DNA of 64,000 nucleotides from contig JAEPRB010000084.1 in assembly GCA_016758965.1 (NCBI GenBank), positions 62,001 to 126,000 of the forward strand. The letters run 5' to 3'. Positions 25,158 to 36,772 of this stretch are shown here, piece by piece; the first letter of the stretch is position 1; the number at the start of each line of letters is the position of its first letter. This DNA is from Circinella minor. Its lineage: Eukaryota > Mucoromycota > Mucoromycetes > Mucorales > Lichtheimiaceae. The notes beneath the pieces were generated by a model. The model was not told the DNA's origin and did no database searches. It saw only the letters and a list, made by a program, of their open reading frames with translations. Made by a program: the position numbers and the translations under genes.

Positions 25158-27319
25158 ATGAAATACGGTCTTGAATTACAGGAAAACATATTTGCACCAT
25201 GGCGACTATCGTATATTGCCTATGACGTTCTTAAGCAGGAGCTAAAAAGCCGCCAATTGGATCACGGATGGACCGATCAAGACGAAGATGACTTTATTCA
25301 TTTATTAGACAACGAATTAGCCAAGGTTTACGATTTCGTCAATGCCAAACTATCCGAGATTGATGCTCGTATACTGTATTGTGAACGTACCATTCAAACA
25401 TTAAAAAAAAATCGAAACATGGCTTCAGATGCCAACTATAGTCTTATGGACGAAGCTTTGACCGAAATTTTATTTGATGTCAATGACCTTTCCAAGTTTA
25501 CGCGTATCAATTTTACGGCTATTCAAAAGATTTTGAAAAAACATGATAAATGGACGCATTTGAATTTAAAACAAGAATATGTGACTAAACTACGAGATAA
25601 ACCCTTGGACAAGCAACGATTTGATGTGGCTATTATTTATATTTCTGCTTTACATGATATTTGTCGAAACCGAGGACAACAAACAACAGGCAATTCAGCT
25701 TCAGGTGGAGATCAGAATGCATTCGAGCGCGCTACAGCCAAATACTGGATTCATCCTGATAATATAACTGAAGTAAAAGCCATCATTATGTTACATCTTC
25801 CTGTCTTAATTTTTAACAAGGATAAAAAATATGAACCATCAGATGCTGCTATTTCAAGTGTGTATTATGATAATTCCAATTTTGATTTATATACTGGTCG
25901 TCTTCAACGTGATGAAGGTGCTGAAGCAATTCGGTTTCGATGGTAATAATAAGCTGATTATTTACAAATATTAAAAAAAAAAATTCAATTCATTAATTCA
26001 ACAACTCTCCTTTTCATACTCTCCTCAATTTCTTCCCCCCCCCTCTCCTTGGTTTTTTTTTTCTCTTTTTAATTTTTTTTTTTTTTTTGCAATAGGTATG
26101 GACCAACAGAAAACAAAAATATCTTTATTGAACGAAAAACGCATCATGCAGCCTGGCTTGATGGTGCCTCTGTCAAGGATCGATTTCGTTTAGACGAAAA
26201 AAATGTGAATGCTTTTGCTGAAGGGCGTCATACTGCTGATATGGTTGCCAATGAATTACGTCAAAAAAATTTAGATAGTGCAACCATTGATAATGTTCAT
26301 TTTATTGCTAATGGTGTTCAAACTTCCTTTAAAGAAAAACAGCTTGAACCTATCTTGAGAGCGTTTTATAATCGTACTGCATTCCAATTGCCTGGTGATC
26401 AAAAATTACGTATCTCTCTTGATACTGATCTTACATTTATTCGAGAAGATCATTTGGATGGTAAAAAACGACGAAATCAACCTCCTAATAATTGGCGACG
26501 TACAGATATTGGAATCGATTATCCATTTAATTATTGTGATCCATCGGAGATCTTACGATTTCCTTATGCTGTCCTAGAAACTAAATTACAAACACATTTG
26601 GGTCAAGAACCTCCAGCTTGGCTTACATCTTTGATAGAAAGTCATTTAGTTCATGAAGTTCCAAGATTTTCAAAATATTTACATGGTGCATGTCATTTTT
26701 ATAAGGTAAATAATATAAACGAAAAATAAAAAAAAAGAAAATTATGGCGAAAATAAATAACACAACAATCATGACAACAAAAATGATCATTTATTTAACG
26801 TTTCTATTTATTTATTTATTTATAATAGGAACGATTACCATTATTACCATGGTAAGAAAAAACAAATATATATATATTACTTTTACTCTAATGCATAAAA
26901 CTTTATTATACTATATACATAGGTGGTTGGCAGAAATTCAAGCAGATATTAAGAAACCTAGAGCAGAAAATTTTGGTTTATCAAGATCACGAAGTTTCAA
27001 ACCATTGATTGATGGTAGATATCGACGTGCCATGATTGAAGAAAAAGAACGTGTACATCAACAAGCTGCTGTTGAAGGTGCTTCTCCACCTTCTCCAGGT
27101 CGACGACAACGAACTAATTCAACACAAGATACAACAGGTGCATGGCGTCCACTTCCCAAAGATAATAATAATGGATATGCAGTAGTGTCGATGAACAACA
27201 AAGATGATATATCTTCTTCACCACCGCCACCACCTGAAAAGTCAAATAGTTATTATGCAAATAATCGTTCTTTGGCTCCAGAGTTTAATCATAGCAATAG
27301 TAACTATAGCAATAATATC

Positions 27320-27357
<38 letters not shown>

Positions 27358-27980
27358 CGGACCTACATACAACAAATTTCTTAATCGTATGTGGGGTGAT
27401 AAACGTGAACAAGGTCTTGGCAAGAATATTGATGGTGATAATGATCCTTATCGACGTCAAAAAGTAAAAGTTCGAGTTGAACCCAAAGTTTTTTTTGCTA
27501 ATGAAAGAACATTTATTTCATGGCTTCAATTTTGTGCTTTATTGCTTACGGTAGCATTAAGTTTGCTTAATTTTGGTGATGGTACTTCACGTACTGTGGG
27601 TGGCGTATTTATTGCAATAGCTGCTGCTGTAGCAATCTATGCATTATATCGATTCGAAAAACGGGCATGGTAATTTTTTTTTTTCGTTTTGTTTATACGG
27701 ATGCATTATTTGTTTTTTTAATTTTTCTATTTACTAACAAATGAAATCTCGCCTCTTCCCCCGCCCACCTTCCCATTTTGTTTATATATTATAATTAGGA
27801 TGATTAATCGTCGTATCGATGGTCGTTATGATGATCTTTGGGGCCCTGCCGTTCTTTGTACTCTTTTGGTGATTGCTCTTGTGGTGAGTGCTTATTTATA
27901 TATACTATGAAACATATAGTCTATTTAGCTAAACAATTTCTTTTTTTTTCTAGATCAACTTTTATTTGCGATTTAGATAA
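25158..27980 (+). CDS. VTC4: VTC4-type polyphosphate polymerase subunit of the vacuolar transporter chaperone complex
   Basis: Makes inorganic polyphosphate from ATP at the vacuole and passes it across the membrane. Six exons: 25158-25942, 26096-26705, 26829-26851 (a 23-nt microexon), 26923-27669, 27799-27883, 27954-27980; 758 residues. The SPX domain (residues 1-150, starting [15 protein letters not shown]) senses inositol pyrophosphates. The tunnel domain (about 205-465) keeps the nucleotide- and polyphosphate-binding basics and the metal-binding Glu: [79 protein letters not shown] disordered linker with polyasparagine follows, then a VTC1-like domain with three membrane helices ending VINFYLRFR. 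The basic active-site set favours VTC4 over the non-catalytic VTC2/3, but that split is inferred. Confidence 0.92.
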
Positions 27981-28011
27981 ATGGAATTAATTTCCTTTTG
28001 ATAGCGCAGGA

Positions 28012-28049
<38 letters not shown>

Positions 28050-29441
28050 ATCAATTAATGTATTAAATCAATTAACTCACACTTATAATATTAAAAAAGC
28101 AAGAGAGTAATAATCAAACAAACAAATACGTACTAAAATTTCAATCAACAACAGACATTTATTCATCATTCCCCTTTTAATTTTCAATTTGGGCATTTAC
28201 ACACACATCTATTTTTCCTTTTTCCTTTTTCTCCTTCTTTCTTGACAATTACTTTATACTAGTAGTAACAAATAATTAATATGGTAGTAGTTTTATGTAT
28301 TGCTTACTACACTCGTACACGTTTTTTTATTCTTTATTAAGGAAAGGAAAGGGAGGTGTTTGGAGAGTTGTCATGATGGGAAAGAATAAAAAGAGCAATC
28401 TTCTTCTTTGACTTCTTTGATCTCTCTATTCTCCTCTTTTTTTTTTTTAGTTGATAACCTCATTTATACGTAAACGACTTGTTCGAACTTATTTTTAACT
28501 TAACAAGCAATACACACACACACACACACATCACATAACATTTTTTTTTTTGTATTTTTTTTTGTTTGTTTCACCTTCTTTATTTTTTTCTCTTCCCTCT
28601 TTTTTTTTTCTTCTTTTGTTTGAATGAGTTTTACTATTAATATACAATAACATTTTTTTTTCTTTTTTGACACCATTAAAATATTACTTAATACATATCA
28701 TCTTTTTATATACTCATTGATTGAATATTTTCTATATATTATTTCAAAGATGTCATTTTATTATTATTGATTACGTATTGTATTGGTTAACAACCTAACC
28801 TGACGATTGTGTAAGAATGATGAATAAACCAAATGATAGTAAAGATGAGACAGAAAATAAAGGAGAGGAGGAAAAAGAGTAATTATTTTTCTTTCTCGAC
28901 ATTTTTATTTTATTTTTATTTTACCTATTTTTAAATATAGCTATTATGATCTCTAAAATATCAATAGTTAATATTTTAAAATTATAACAATTACGTACGT
29001 AGCATTTAGTAAATCATATATTTTTAAATCTGTTACTAAGATACTGTTTCAAAATTGGCCTGTCCCTAACCATTCCCCCCTCCCAAAAAAAAAAAGGATA
29101 CGTACGTAGAGACGAAAAAAAATCATCTGTTACTATAGCAATCTTAAAAAGATAACTGAATTGATTATATTCGTAAAGAAAAAAGAAGCAACTTTGGTTC
29201 TGAATATATCAAAATTAATATCCTGTTATAAGAATTCAATGGTAATTTTGATTATATATCATTATAACTCTTTTGTTTATTCATTATAATAAACATGTAC
29301 CATTCCATGTTGATATAATGGACTTATCGTTTCCCCCCCTCTCATCCTTTTTTATAGAGAGCAGGTCACGTGTCGTGAATAGAAATTTAATTATTTTCAT
29401 GTTCCCAAATCTTTTTTTTTTGTTCTATACACAATACTATT
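27981..29441. other. intergenic, VTC4 to MED6
   Basis: Starts with a 27-nt poly-A run after the VTC4 stop, then T/C-rich blocks, a CA repeat near 28510-28530 and A/T-rich sequence up to the MED6 start. No coding frame was seen. Confidence 0.5.
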
Positions 29442-30878
29442 ATGCAACGTCCTTCAACTGAAGATCTTACAGGTTTAGAATGGCGTGATACTACTTGGAT
29501 TGAGGTATTAATTAAAATTAAAAAAATATAATACTTATCTTCTTTGTATATATATTGAATGGCATTCGAATGTCTTTTTTTTTTGTTTTTTTTTTGTTTT
29601 AATACAACCATTTTTACGCATCTGTCTACTTTATATTAAAAAGCGCGTGGGTGGATTCCAAAACCAACAAATGGTACTCGATTATTTTTCAATGTCACCG
29701 TTTTGGGATCGTCAATGCAATAACCAAATTCTTTCTATGCAAACACAATATAATGATTTACGACAACCTTATGAAGCTACTGTAGAAGCATTAAGGTGTG
29801 TGTATATATATTTTTGTTTGAAAATAATATTTTAACATAAATATATGTTATAATTAACAAAATGAAAAACTCTGCATTCTCGTTTTTTTTGACAAAAAAA
29901 AAACAGAAAGATGACTGGTATTGAATTCGCAGTAGTACATGAACAACCCCCAGTATGGGTTATTCAAAAAAGATATAGAAGAGGACCTGAACCCAATGAT
30001 GGTAAATAATAATAGATATACTGATTTGTTATAATTATACTTACGATATATTTTTTATTATAGTGAATCCAATTGCAACTTATTATATTATGGGAGCTAA
30101 TGTATATCAATCACCTACTATTTATTCAGTTATTGCGAATCGTTTAGTAAGTTTTTTTTTCTTTGTACATAAAACACGTATATGTATATATAACACTATT
30201 TTACTGACATTTAACATTGATTAGTTGACAAGTTTATTCTATGTAAATAGTGCATTTAAGGAAACTCAAAAATGGATGGATTTTCATCCTGCTAAAGGAT
30301 ATAGTTGGAAATCTTCAAAATCACCATCAACAACAACAACAGCAACAGGATCATCCTCAACAACAACTACTAATACAACTACTACTCCTACTACAACAGA
30401 TAAAACAAAAAGTCAACAACAAATAGTAGGAGGAGGAACACTTCGAGCTCGAGAAAATCAAGAATTTCGACATTGGATGGATCGAGCTATTGAAGCTTCA
30501 GCATTAAGGATAGCACAAAATCGATTTGTTCCTGAACAAACTGTAGTAACAAATACACCTGAAGTGAGTAGTTTAACATCAGTCACAACAGTAAGTTTTA
30601 TATTTCATTGATTGATTCTTATTATTATTTATTAAAAAAAGGTTGATGTTGTTCTTGTTGTTAATAATAATGATAAAATATATTTATAGTCATCACAACA
30701 TAGTAATCGAGGTAAAAAAAAAAAAAGAAACAGACTATTATCTAATTAATAATGATATTCTAAATAATTTCAATTCTATATATAATTAGAGGAAACGACA
30801 AGTGGTAAACGACAACGAAAAAAGACAGATGATGGAAATATTAATAAACGTAAAAAGAAAGCTAATTCAATGAAATAA
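29442..30878 (+). CDS. MED6: Mediator complex subunit 6
   Basis: Head-module subunit of Mediator, which bridges activators and RNA polymerase II. Seven exons: 29442-29504, 29644-29795, 29907-30001, 30064-30146, 30225-30590, 30690-30711 (22 nt), 30790-30878; 289 residues. The Med6 domain is clear: LTGLEWRDTTWIERVGGF, VLDYFSMSPFWDRQCNNQ, GIEFAVVHEQPPVWVIQKR, TYYIMGANVYQSPTIYSVIA, SAFKETQKWMDFHPAKGYSW. After it comes a Thr/Ser-rich linker (about 154-178), a helix (LRARENQEFRHWMDRAIEAS) and a basic Lys-rich tail with nuclear-localisation character (KRQRKK, KRKKK). It converges on PHO88, with only about 210 bp between the stops. Confidence 0.94.
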
Positions 30879-31088
30879 TATAATTATTCCCCAGTTCATT
30901 CTTTTATGAAATCAAATCAAATAGTATTAATATTATTATTTTATATATTATATATATATATACTATAGTGTATGCTATATTTATATGTTTATATTGTGCG
31001 TGTAGGTGTGTGTGTATGATAGATGTATATGTAAATCATTATTATATATATAAAAAAGTGGTATATAAAATTTACTACTATCTTTTTT

Positions 31089-31922
31089 TTACTCGGCTTT
31101 CATAGCTTTTTCTGCTTTCTTAATAGATGCTTTATCAGTCTTTGGTTGTTTACCACCAGGCATAAAACCAAAAGGTGAATCGGCCTTAAAAGGACGTCTC
31201 AATGGACCAGAAGCAGTACTTTCATTCCAAATATGGATACGAGCTTCTTTACTTGTAAAGAAAGTTTTAAATACCATAATAGATTGAATAATCAATGGTT
31301 GTACAAACTTGAATTGAAAATGTAAGAATCCAATCATGGCAATACCAGTGAATGCTTGTTTAATCACCTTTTTGATTTCGGCCACATCATATTCTTTTAT
31401 ATAAATATAAATATATAATTATTAGACTTGTTATTACACACACACACACTCTCTCTCTCTCTCCCACCTTTGTTCGAATATTCTTCCCCCTGTAATCTTT
31501 TTTTTTTACCTTTGAAAGTAGTACTAACTAACTTTTCTTCTGATTCAGTACCATCCCATTGTTGTTGAGCAGGTTCAACATAACGTAATGGTGTAGTATC
31601 TATATATATTAATTAAATAAAAACCAAAATGAAGAATAATTTGTTAGTCCTTTGAACCCATTTCTTAACTCATTTAACACTTTTTTTTTCTTGTTTTCCC
31701 ATCTCAATATAAAAAAGGAAACTTACCATTCTTCTTATTTACTTTCCAAATCAACCAATAATTCATACCAACAGCAATAAATTGACATACCAAATATAAA
31801 GTACGAAGAGACCATAAATAAGTAGGGTCTTCTAAAGGCAATCGTTTAGTGACTTGGCGAATGCCCATAAAGAATATGAAATTAAATAAAGGATGATTTA
31901 CAACGCGTGATAAAGATAACAT
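31089..31922 (-). CDS. PHO88: PHO88/SND3 ER membrane protein
   Basis: ER membrane protein first tied to phosphate uptake in yeast and later shown to be SND3 of the SRP-independent targeting pathway. Three exons (31727-31922, 31510-31599, 31089-31393) give 196 residues, close to the family's usual length. Visible: an N-terminal membrane segment (VVNHPLFNFIFFMGIRQVTK), the RLPLEDPTYLW motif, a second hydrophobic stretch (TLYLVCQFIAVGMNYWLIW), TPLRYVEP, EYDVAEIKKVIKQAFTGIAM with GFLHFQFKFVQPLIIQSI, and the ending LRRPFKADSPFGFMPGG ... KTDKASIKKAEKAMKAE. This matches Pho88 throughout. The second intron contains a CA/CT repeat on the plus strand. Confidence 0.95.
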
Positions 31923-32291
31923 TTTGTTTTTTTATAATAAAATATAATATAAAGTAGTGTGTGTGTGTGTGAAAGAAAAGAAGTTAATTCGTCGCGTAAA
32001 AAAAAAGCAATTTTTTAAATAAACCAATAAGGAGCTCGGAGGTGTTTAACCAGAGAAAAAAAAAAGAAGTTGCTGGCAAAAAAACTTTAATTTTTTTTTT
32101 ATTTGAATTTGATAAGCTTTTTTGTGATAAGATTTTTATTCTACTTACTAGATTATTAAACGTTTGAAAAAGACACAAGAAACTTTAGTTTAAAAGAATT
32201 GATTATAATTAATTGCATAAAATAAAAATAAAAATATATCTGAAACAGCACCATTTTTTTCAAAAATCAATCACATTTAGACATGATTGGC

Positions 32292-32342
32292 TACGCGTCG
32301 ACCATCTACCACCCGCTGCTACGCGACACATATTGGTCTTTA
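32292..32342 (+). repeat. 51-bp inverted repeat, copy 1
   Basis: Begins TACGCGTCGACCATCTACC and ends CGACACATATTGGTCTTTA. An inverted, nearly identical copy lies at 35061-35112. It is either an element terminus or a displaced fragment of the DIRS-like RNase H region that contains the other copy. Confidence 0.85.
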
Positions 32343-32628
32343 GGGTGGTCACCTAGATACGTTTACTATTAGTTGCACGAACTTTGACTTTTTCAGTTCA
32401 AGCGACATTTAGAACTTATCAATGACTCTTGAAACAATGAGGTTTATAACACGCTTGTCTTCGAGTAATGCTTTTGACATGAGATCTGTTCCCGGCTTGT
32501 GCTCTAATGGTAATTTAACATTTAAAAGATCGTAATCTTGAAAATGAGGTAAAGTTAGTTTGTCTCAGAAAAAGATGAAAAGTTGTTTTTAATACCTGTC
32601 TCAGTGTAAGACATTTAAGGCTAAAAAA

Positions 32629-32712
32629 TCGGTAAGGTTTAAAGTAAAATCGATAAGGCCCAAAGTACAATCGGTAAGGTTCAAAGTTAAAGCGGTAAGG
32701 TGAAACCGATGT
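32629..32712. repeat. 21-bp tandem repeat, four units
   Basis: Units start at 32629, 32650, 32671 and 32692, with core (T/G)CG(G/A)TAAGG followed by a variable half (TTTAAAGTAAAA, CCCAAAGTACAA, TTCAAAGTTAAA). The conserved core and variable spacer at a fixed pitch recall the 22-bp iterons of the two larger elements. Confidence 0.85.
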
Positions 32713-32839
32713 TACTTTTAATCTTACCAATTATTTATTTCTCATTTTTTTTTAAATATGTTTAAATCAACAAAGAACTTTTCAGGACATTATATGACGA
32801 TAAACAAGCAACACTTTATTTAAGAAAAGAACAGTATTG

Positions 32840-33510
32840 TATCAAATGTCAGATGTTATTATTTTTTCTATGCCTAAAAGAGGGAAAAGGAGTAAAGGGG
32901 AGTGGTATTATGCAATGAGATAAGGGAAAACTCGTTCTTTGATTATTAACAATTGGAAAATTTGATACAAGATATAAAAACTGTTGCTACAAACATAATA
33001 TACGAAAAGAATTTTTTTGCTTATACAAATTTACGACCTATACAAATTATTGAATTATTAAGACAATGGTTAATACGTAATATTTATTATAATACGTACT
33101 ATATTTTTAATTTTCTAAAGAACTATTTATCTTTAGACCCATCTCCAACAAAGTGTCGTTGCAAACAGGACTTGATGATTATATACTAAAATACGCAAAC
33201 ATATAAGTACATGGATATCCTAAAATCCTAATTTATGGCAAAATCAAATTAGTGGACCTGACACAGTTGTAGAAATAGATGAATGTTGTATGGGAAGAAC
33301 TAAGTCAATAAATAATCCTCATGCTAAATACAAGAAACATCAATGAATATTGGGTGGATATCTAAGGAAATCAAACTTATTTTTCAATGCCGGTACCTGA
33401 CAGAAAGTTTCTACCTTGATTCCAATTATCAGAAAATATGGTCACCTGAAACAATTATTGGTCGTACCAACAACAATCTCCATTGACCCCGCTCCGTCAG
33501 TCAATGTGGT
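32840..33510 (+). pseudogene. Merlin/ISXO2-like DDE transposase relic
   Basis: A decayed transposase with several stops and frameshifts. The recognisable core is at about 33240-33470: SGPDTVVEIDECCMGR (first catalytic Asp inside VEIDE, as in ISXO2-like/Merlin enzymes), then after a stop ILGGYLRKSNLFFNAG and VSTLIPIIRKYG, the typical GG(I/Y)xR ... TLIPII block. A Cys pair near 32846-32860 could be the remains of the N-terminal zinc motif. No intact frame remains, so it cannot encode an active enzyme. Confidence 0.68.
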
Positions 33511-33529
33511 ATGGTTCTTCGTAAGTAAT

Positions 33530-35128
33530 AAAATTGAATTGGTTATTTGAGTACTTGATGATTGTTGTGCAATTGGTTTGTAATAGTATTTTTCAAAAGT
33601 ATTAGCCTTGTGACTCCAGTTTGCATGTTGTTTACTGCGTCTATCGAGTGAGCTTTCTCGTTTGTCTTGATACTTGATGCTGATCTAATTGAATGTGCTT
33701 TGTAAATAGAAGTAGTATTTATTCTGATGTCGTTCATGATTTGCTTGACCCAGTTTGAAACGGTATAAGGTTCTAACTGATGATGGTGTCTTGTCACCAC
33801 TGTTTAAATATGTCAGAAATAAGGTATGGTCTTCTGGTAGAATCTTACGATATGGTTGTGAAAGTTGGATAAATTGGAACATAATTCGTGTGAGTCAAAC
33901 CTCTTCTTTTTCTAGCAGAACAAAATTTGTTGATTTCATATTTGCTTCTTTCGCCACTGGGATGTCATCTTGCATGGTAAAGTGTACATTTTTATATAAT
34001 AATCTTTCGATATCAGATCTTGGACGAGTCATTGTTGCCAAGCAAAGTACAATTGTGGCTTTCTTCTGTAAATCGAATAGAGTTAATCGATGATTATTTT
34101 ATATTTTTTCTTGATATATTTACTAAAATTTCTGTGTCGCAGGTAGACAAGTCGGCTTCAGTTGGTGTTTTTATTTCTTGGTGACGTTTAGCTTTGAAGA
34201 ATTTCTTGTTGTACTAACTGTAGTTCCTCCGGATGTAACACTCGAAAAACTGATGCTATGGCTGATCTTAGCCCATTAAATGTTGACTAGAGAAATGACG
34301 ATTGTCCATTAAAAATCGAAATACCGTTTCAGAATTAAATGTTTGAGGGTTTATTTTGGGTGATTATTGTCTGCACCTGATCTCCCATTTTCTCCATCCA
34401 TTGTTGTAATTTTGGCGAGTATTCTTTCGTATACGTACATATGGTGTTCCAGAAAATCTATTTTATCATTCTTCATTCCTTCGATCTTCTCTTATTCCTG
34501 ATAATCGCCACGCAATTATTTTTCATTGCTTTATTTTGAAGAATATTGGCGGATTGATTTTTTTTCATGCCCAGCAGCATTGGAACAGGACGAGGAACAT
34601 GCCCTCTTTTAAATAATAACAACCAATGAATCGAATTTTCTAAAATGAACAAACGGGTACATATAAACTTATACGATACAACCGTTAATATTGTATACCA
34701 TTATTATTATTATTACTTATCATATATTATATATATCACTTCTTTTTTTGATAAAAAAAAATGCCATATAGTTACATAATAGGAGGGTTTTGATATAATA
34801 GGTCTTTAAAAATTGGCCGAAAGCGAAGCTGAGGCCAATTTTCAAAATAATTAAATCCGTCGGCCCCACTTATGGTACCCGAGCCTGGAAACCAGTGTTG
34901 TGTTGAACACCATGGGGTAATTAGTACGGCATCTCGTATCTGCTGTTGCTTTAATTGTATGATTGTTTGTGGAATAAACTTCCACGAGGGAAACAGTACA
35001 TTCCCTTTTTCTACCATTTTTGGTTGAACGCATCTAAGGCTGTTGCCTCCGGATCTGGTGTAAAGACCAATATGTGTCGCGTAGCGGCGAGTAGGTAGAT
35101 GGTCGACGCGTAAATAATCTTTATGCAC
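33530..35128 (-). pseudogene. DIRS-like retrotransposon relic: RNase H end plus tyrosine recombinase
   Basis: Reading the minus strand from 35128: the end of the RT/RNase H module (LRVDHLPTRR ... VLFPSWKFIPQTIIQLKQQ, AVLITPWCSTQHWFPG). About 34250 gives a recombinase N-terminal piece (NGLRSAIASVFRVLHPEEL). 33880-33700 reads KILPEDHTLFLTYLNSGDKT, then EPYTVSNWVKQIMNDI. The HxxR catalytic motif survives in KAHSIRSASS, and the tyrosine block FEKYYYKP follows after a frameshift. The order RT/RH then tyrosine recombinase is that of DIRS-type elements, which are common in Mucoromycota. Frameshifts and stops make it dead. The 5' part (gag, most of RT) is missing. Confidence 0.75.
35061..35112 (-). 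repeat. 51-bp inverted repeat, copy 2
   Basis: Reverse complement matches 32292-32342 apart from a few differences around the central ACCCGC/ACTCGC. It overlaps the RNase H remnant. Confidence 0.85.
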
Positions 35129-35518
35129 AAATCATACATGTCACTGTCCAGTGCTCTTCCACCAAGAGTAGTGGAAATTTAAAATGTCGTTGACAAGCCT
35201 TTCATCTACGGCTTACAAAAGTACTGTAACCATATTTAGGAAACCCACAACAACACCGAACCAATTGCATTGACCTTCTGCGTGAAATCAATAAGGACAG
35301 AGATGGCTAAAGATTTTAAAGATACTGACAAGGGCCCTATTTTGAAAAGACTATCAAGTGACTAATGGGCAAGAGAACATTTGATTATAACACCTTCTAC
35401 TGTAGATGGTCATTTAAATGACCCTGTTGATCCTTTATGTACCATTCCAGTATTTTGGTAAAACAGGAGGATCCATAAAATTTTGATTATTATATTCCAA
35501 TTCAGCACTGGCAACAGA
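35113..35518. other. spacer between element relics
   Basis: No open frame or element end was recognised. Moderately AT-rich. Confidence 0.4.
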
Positions 35519-36014
35519 CACTGTGCACTATTTCATCCTTGAATTCAAGGATCAACTGCTAGAACAGGTTATAGGGATTTAAAATACCGACCGAATTTAT
35601 TTTTAAAAAGTTTAAAGGATCAAAGGATTAGATTCAAGGATGAATCCTTTGAAAAGCAATAGCTGAAGTTTTTTTGTGGAAATAAAATAAAATACAATAA
35701 AAAGATCATATGCTTTTTTCTTTATATATTTATTTATTTTGTTATAGTTTAACATGCTTTATTAAATGTGCCATTTTATAGCATTGTTGTATGATTTTTG
35801 AGGTATTAGGAAAATATTCTCTGGGTCTAGTTAAAGGATCAAAGGATGAGATTCAAGGATTCACTCTTGAAAGCGGCAACTAAAATTTCTCTGGTTCTCG
35901 TTCAAGGATCAAAGGATGAAATTCAAGGATTGAATCTTGAAAATATTTAAACATCCGATCATCCTTTGTTCATCCTTGAAAGTTAATTTTTCAAGGATGG
36001 AATTTTGCACAGTG
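35519..36014. mobile_element. hAT-like MITE, 496 bp
   Basis: Terminal inverted repeats begin CACTGTGCA: left CACTGTGCACTATTTCATCC, right (inward) CACTGTGCAAAATTCCATCC, each followed by TTGAA. The flanking 8-mers GCAACAGA and AGAACAGA agree at six of eight positions, fitting the 8-bp target duplication of hAT-type elements. The interior repeats AAGGATCAAAGGATGA and TTCAAGGATT many times in both orientations. It has no coding capacity. Confidence 0.72.
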
Positions 36015-36044
36015 AGAACAGACCCTACCCATTGATTCACCCAG
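36015..36044. other. junction between MITE and Cys-rich frame
   Basis: Short junction carrying the putative right target duplication (AGAACAGA at 36015-36022). Confidence 0.3.
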
Positions 36045-36456
36045 TACGGCGTGCTGGCATAACACGGCTGTGATACCACACAGATGGAGAAAACATATGT
36101 GTAGTAACAGAAGAATTGTTGATTACCCATTGGTGCGATCTTGCTATACCTCTCTTAGTAGCATAGTCATTCGTTGAACAACCAGCTATATGGCCTAGTC
36201 TACATTGATCACAACGATGGCCAGTAGACCGATTACTACCAGCTTCTCTGGCAGAAAAATTGAAGCATAGTCTACCAAGAACAAAACAACGTTGGCAGAC
36301 GTTAATCGGACGTACAAGCCCATAGCAGACTTCAGGGTAAAGGACGACAATGGAAGGAACAGCAGTGGTTTTACCTGCACAACGCGCATCAAAGTCCGCG
36401 GCGTTCTCAAGATAACCGTCATAAGTGTGCTTGTTGACATAAGGATGAGCAGACAT
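36037..36456 (-). CDS. Cys-rich open frame, possible small zinc-binding protein or transposon fragment
   Basis: An uninterrupted frame from an internal ATG (MSAHPYVNKHTYDGYLEN) to a stop at 36037, about 139 residues; the frame is also open upstream of that ATG. The middle contains paired cysteines: CQRCFVLGRLC, then CDQCRLGHIAGC about 20 residues on, a spacing that could bind two zincs. Composition is much more balanced than the AT-rich surroundings, which argues for a real or recently functional coding sequence. The family is not recognised. It lies between a MITE and an LTR, so it may belong to a mobile element. Confidence 0.4.
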   Translation of the reverse strand: MSAHPYVNKHTYDGYLENAADFDARCAGKTTAVPSIVVLYPEVCYGLVRPINVCQRCFVLGRLCFNFSAREAGSNRSTGHRCDQCRLGHIAGCSTNDYATKRGIARSHQWVINNSSVTTHMFSPSVWYHSRVMPARRTG

Positions 36457-36772
36457 AATAAAAAAGTAAGGTGAAACAAAAAGTAACAAAAAAAAAATGG
36501 TGAAAAAAGGAGTAAAAGTTTTTTCAACAATACCCCAGAAAAATATATATATTATTTTGAACTCTCTCTATTCAAACAAAAACCCCTCAATTTAACTCCT
36601 CAGATTTCTTCTCTCGTATTCTTTTATTTATTCTTTGACATTTCCTTTCTTTTATTATTTTATTTTACTTATTTTATTCTACTATTATTATTAACCGTTT
36701 TTCTACCCCTAGCTTAGAAATTTTATATTATTGTATATCTTTTATTGTATTCCTAGTACTAGAGGGGGAGAG

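Larger units (their letters stand above)
31923..32839. other. intergenic leading into transposon debris
   Basis: PHO88 upstream side (GT repeat near 31957-31969, poly-T/A), then sequence unlike the neighbouring genes. It includes a 51-bp inverted-repeat copy (32292-32342) and a 21-bp tandem repeat (32629-32712), described separately. No intact gene. Confidence 0.5.

Noticed and set aside
33755..34093. Plus-strand frame of 112 residues
   Set aside because: Antisense of the tyrosine-recombinase relic, which has recognisable motifs on the minus strand.
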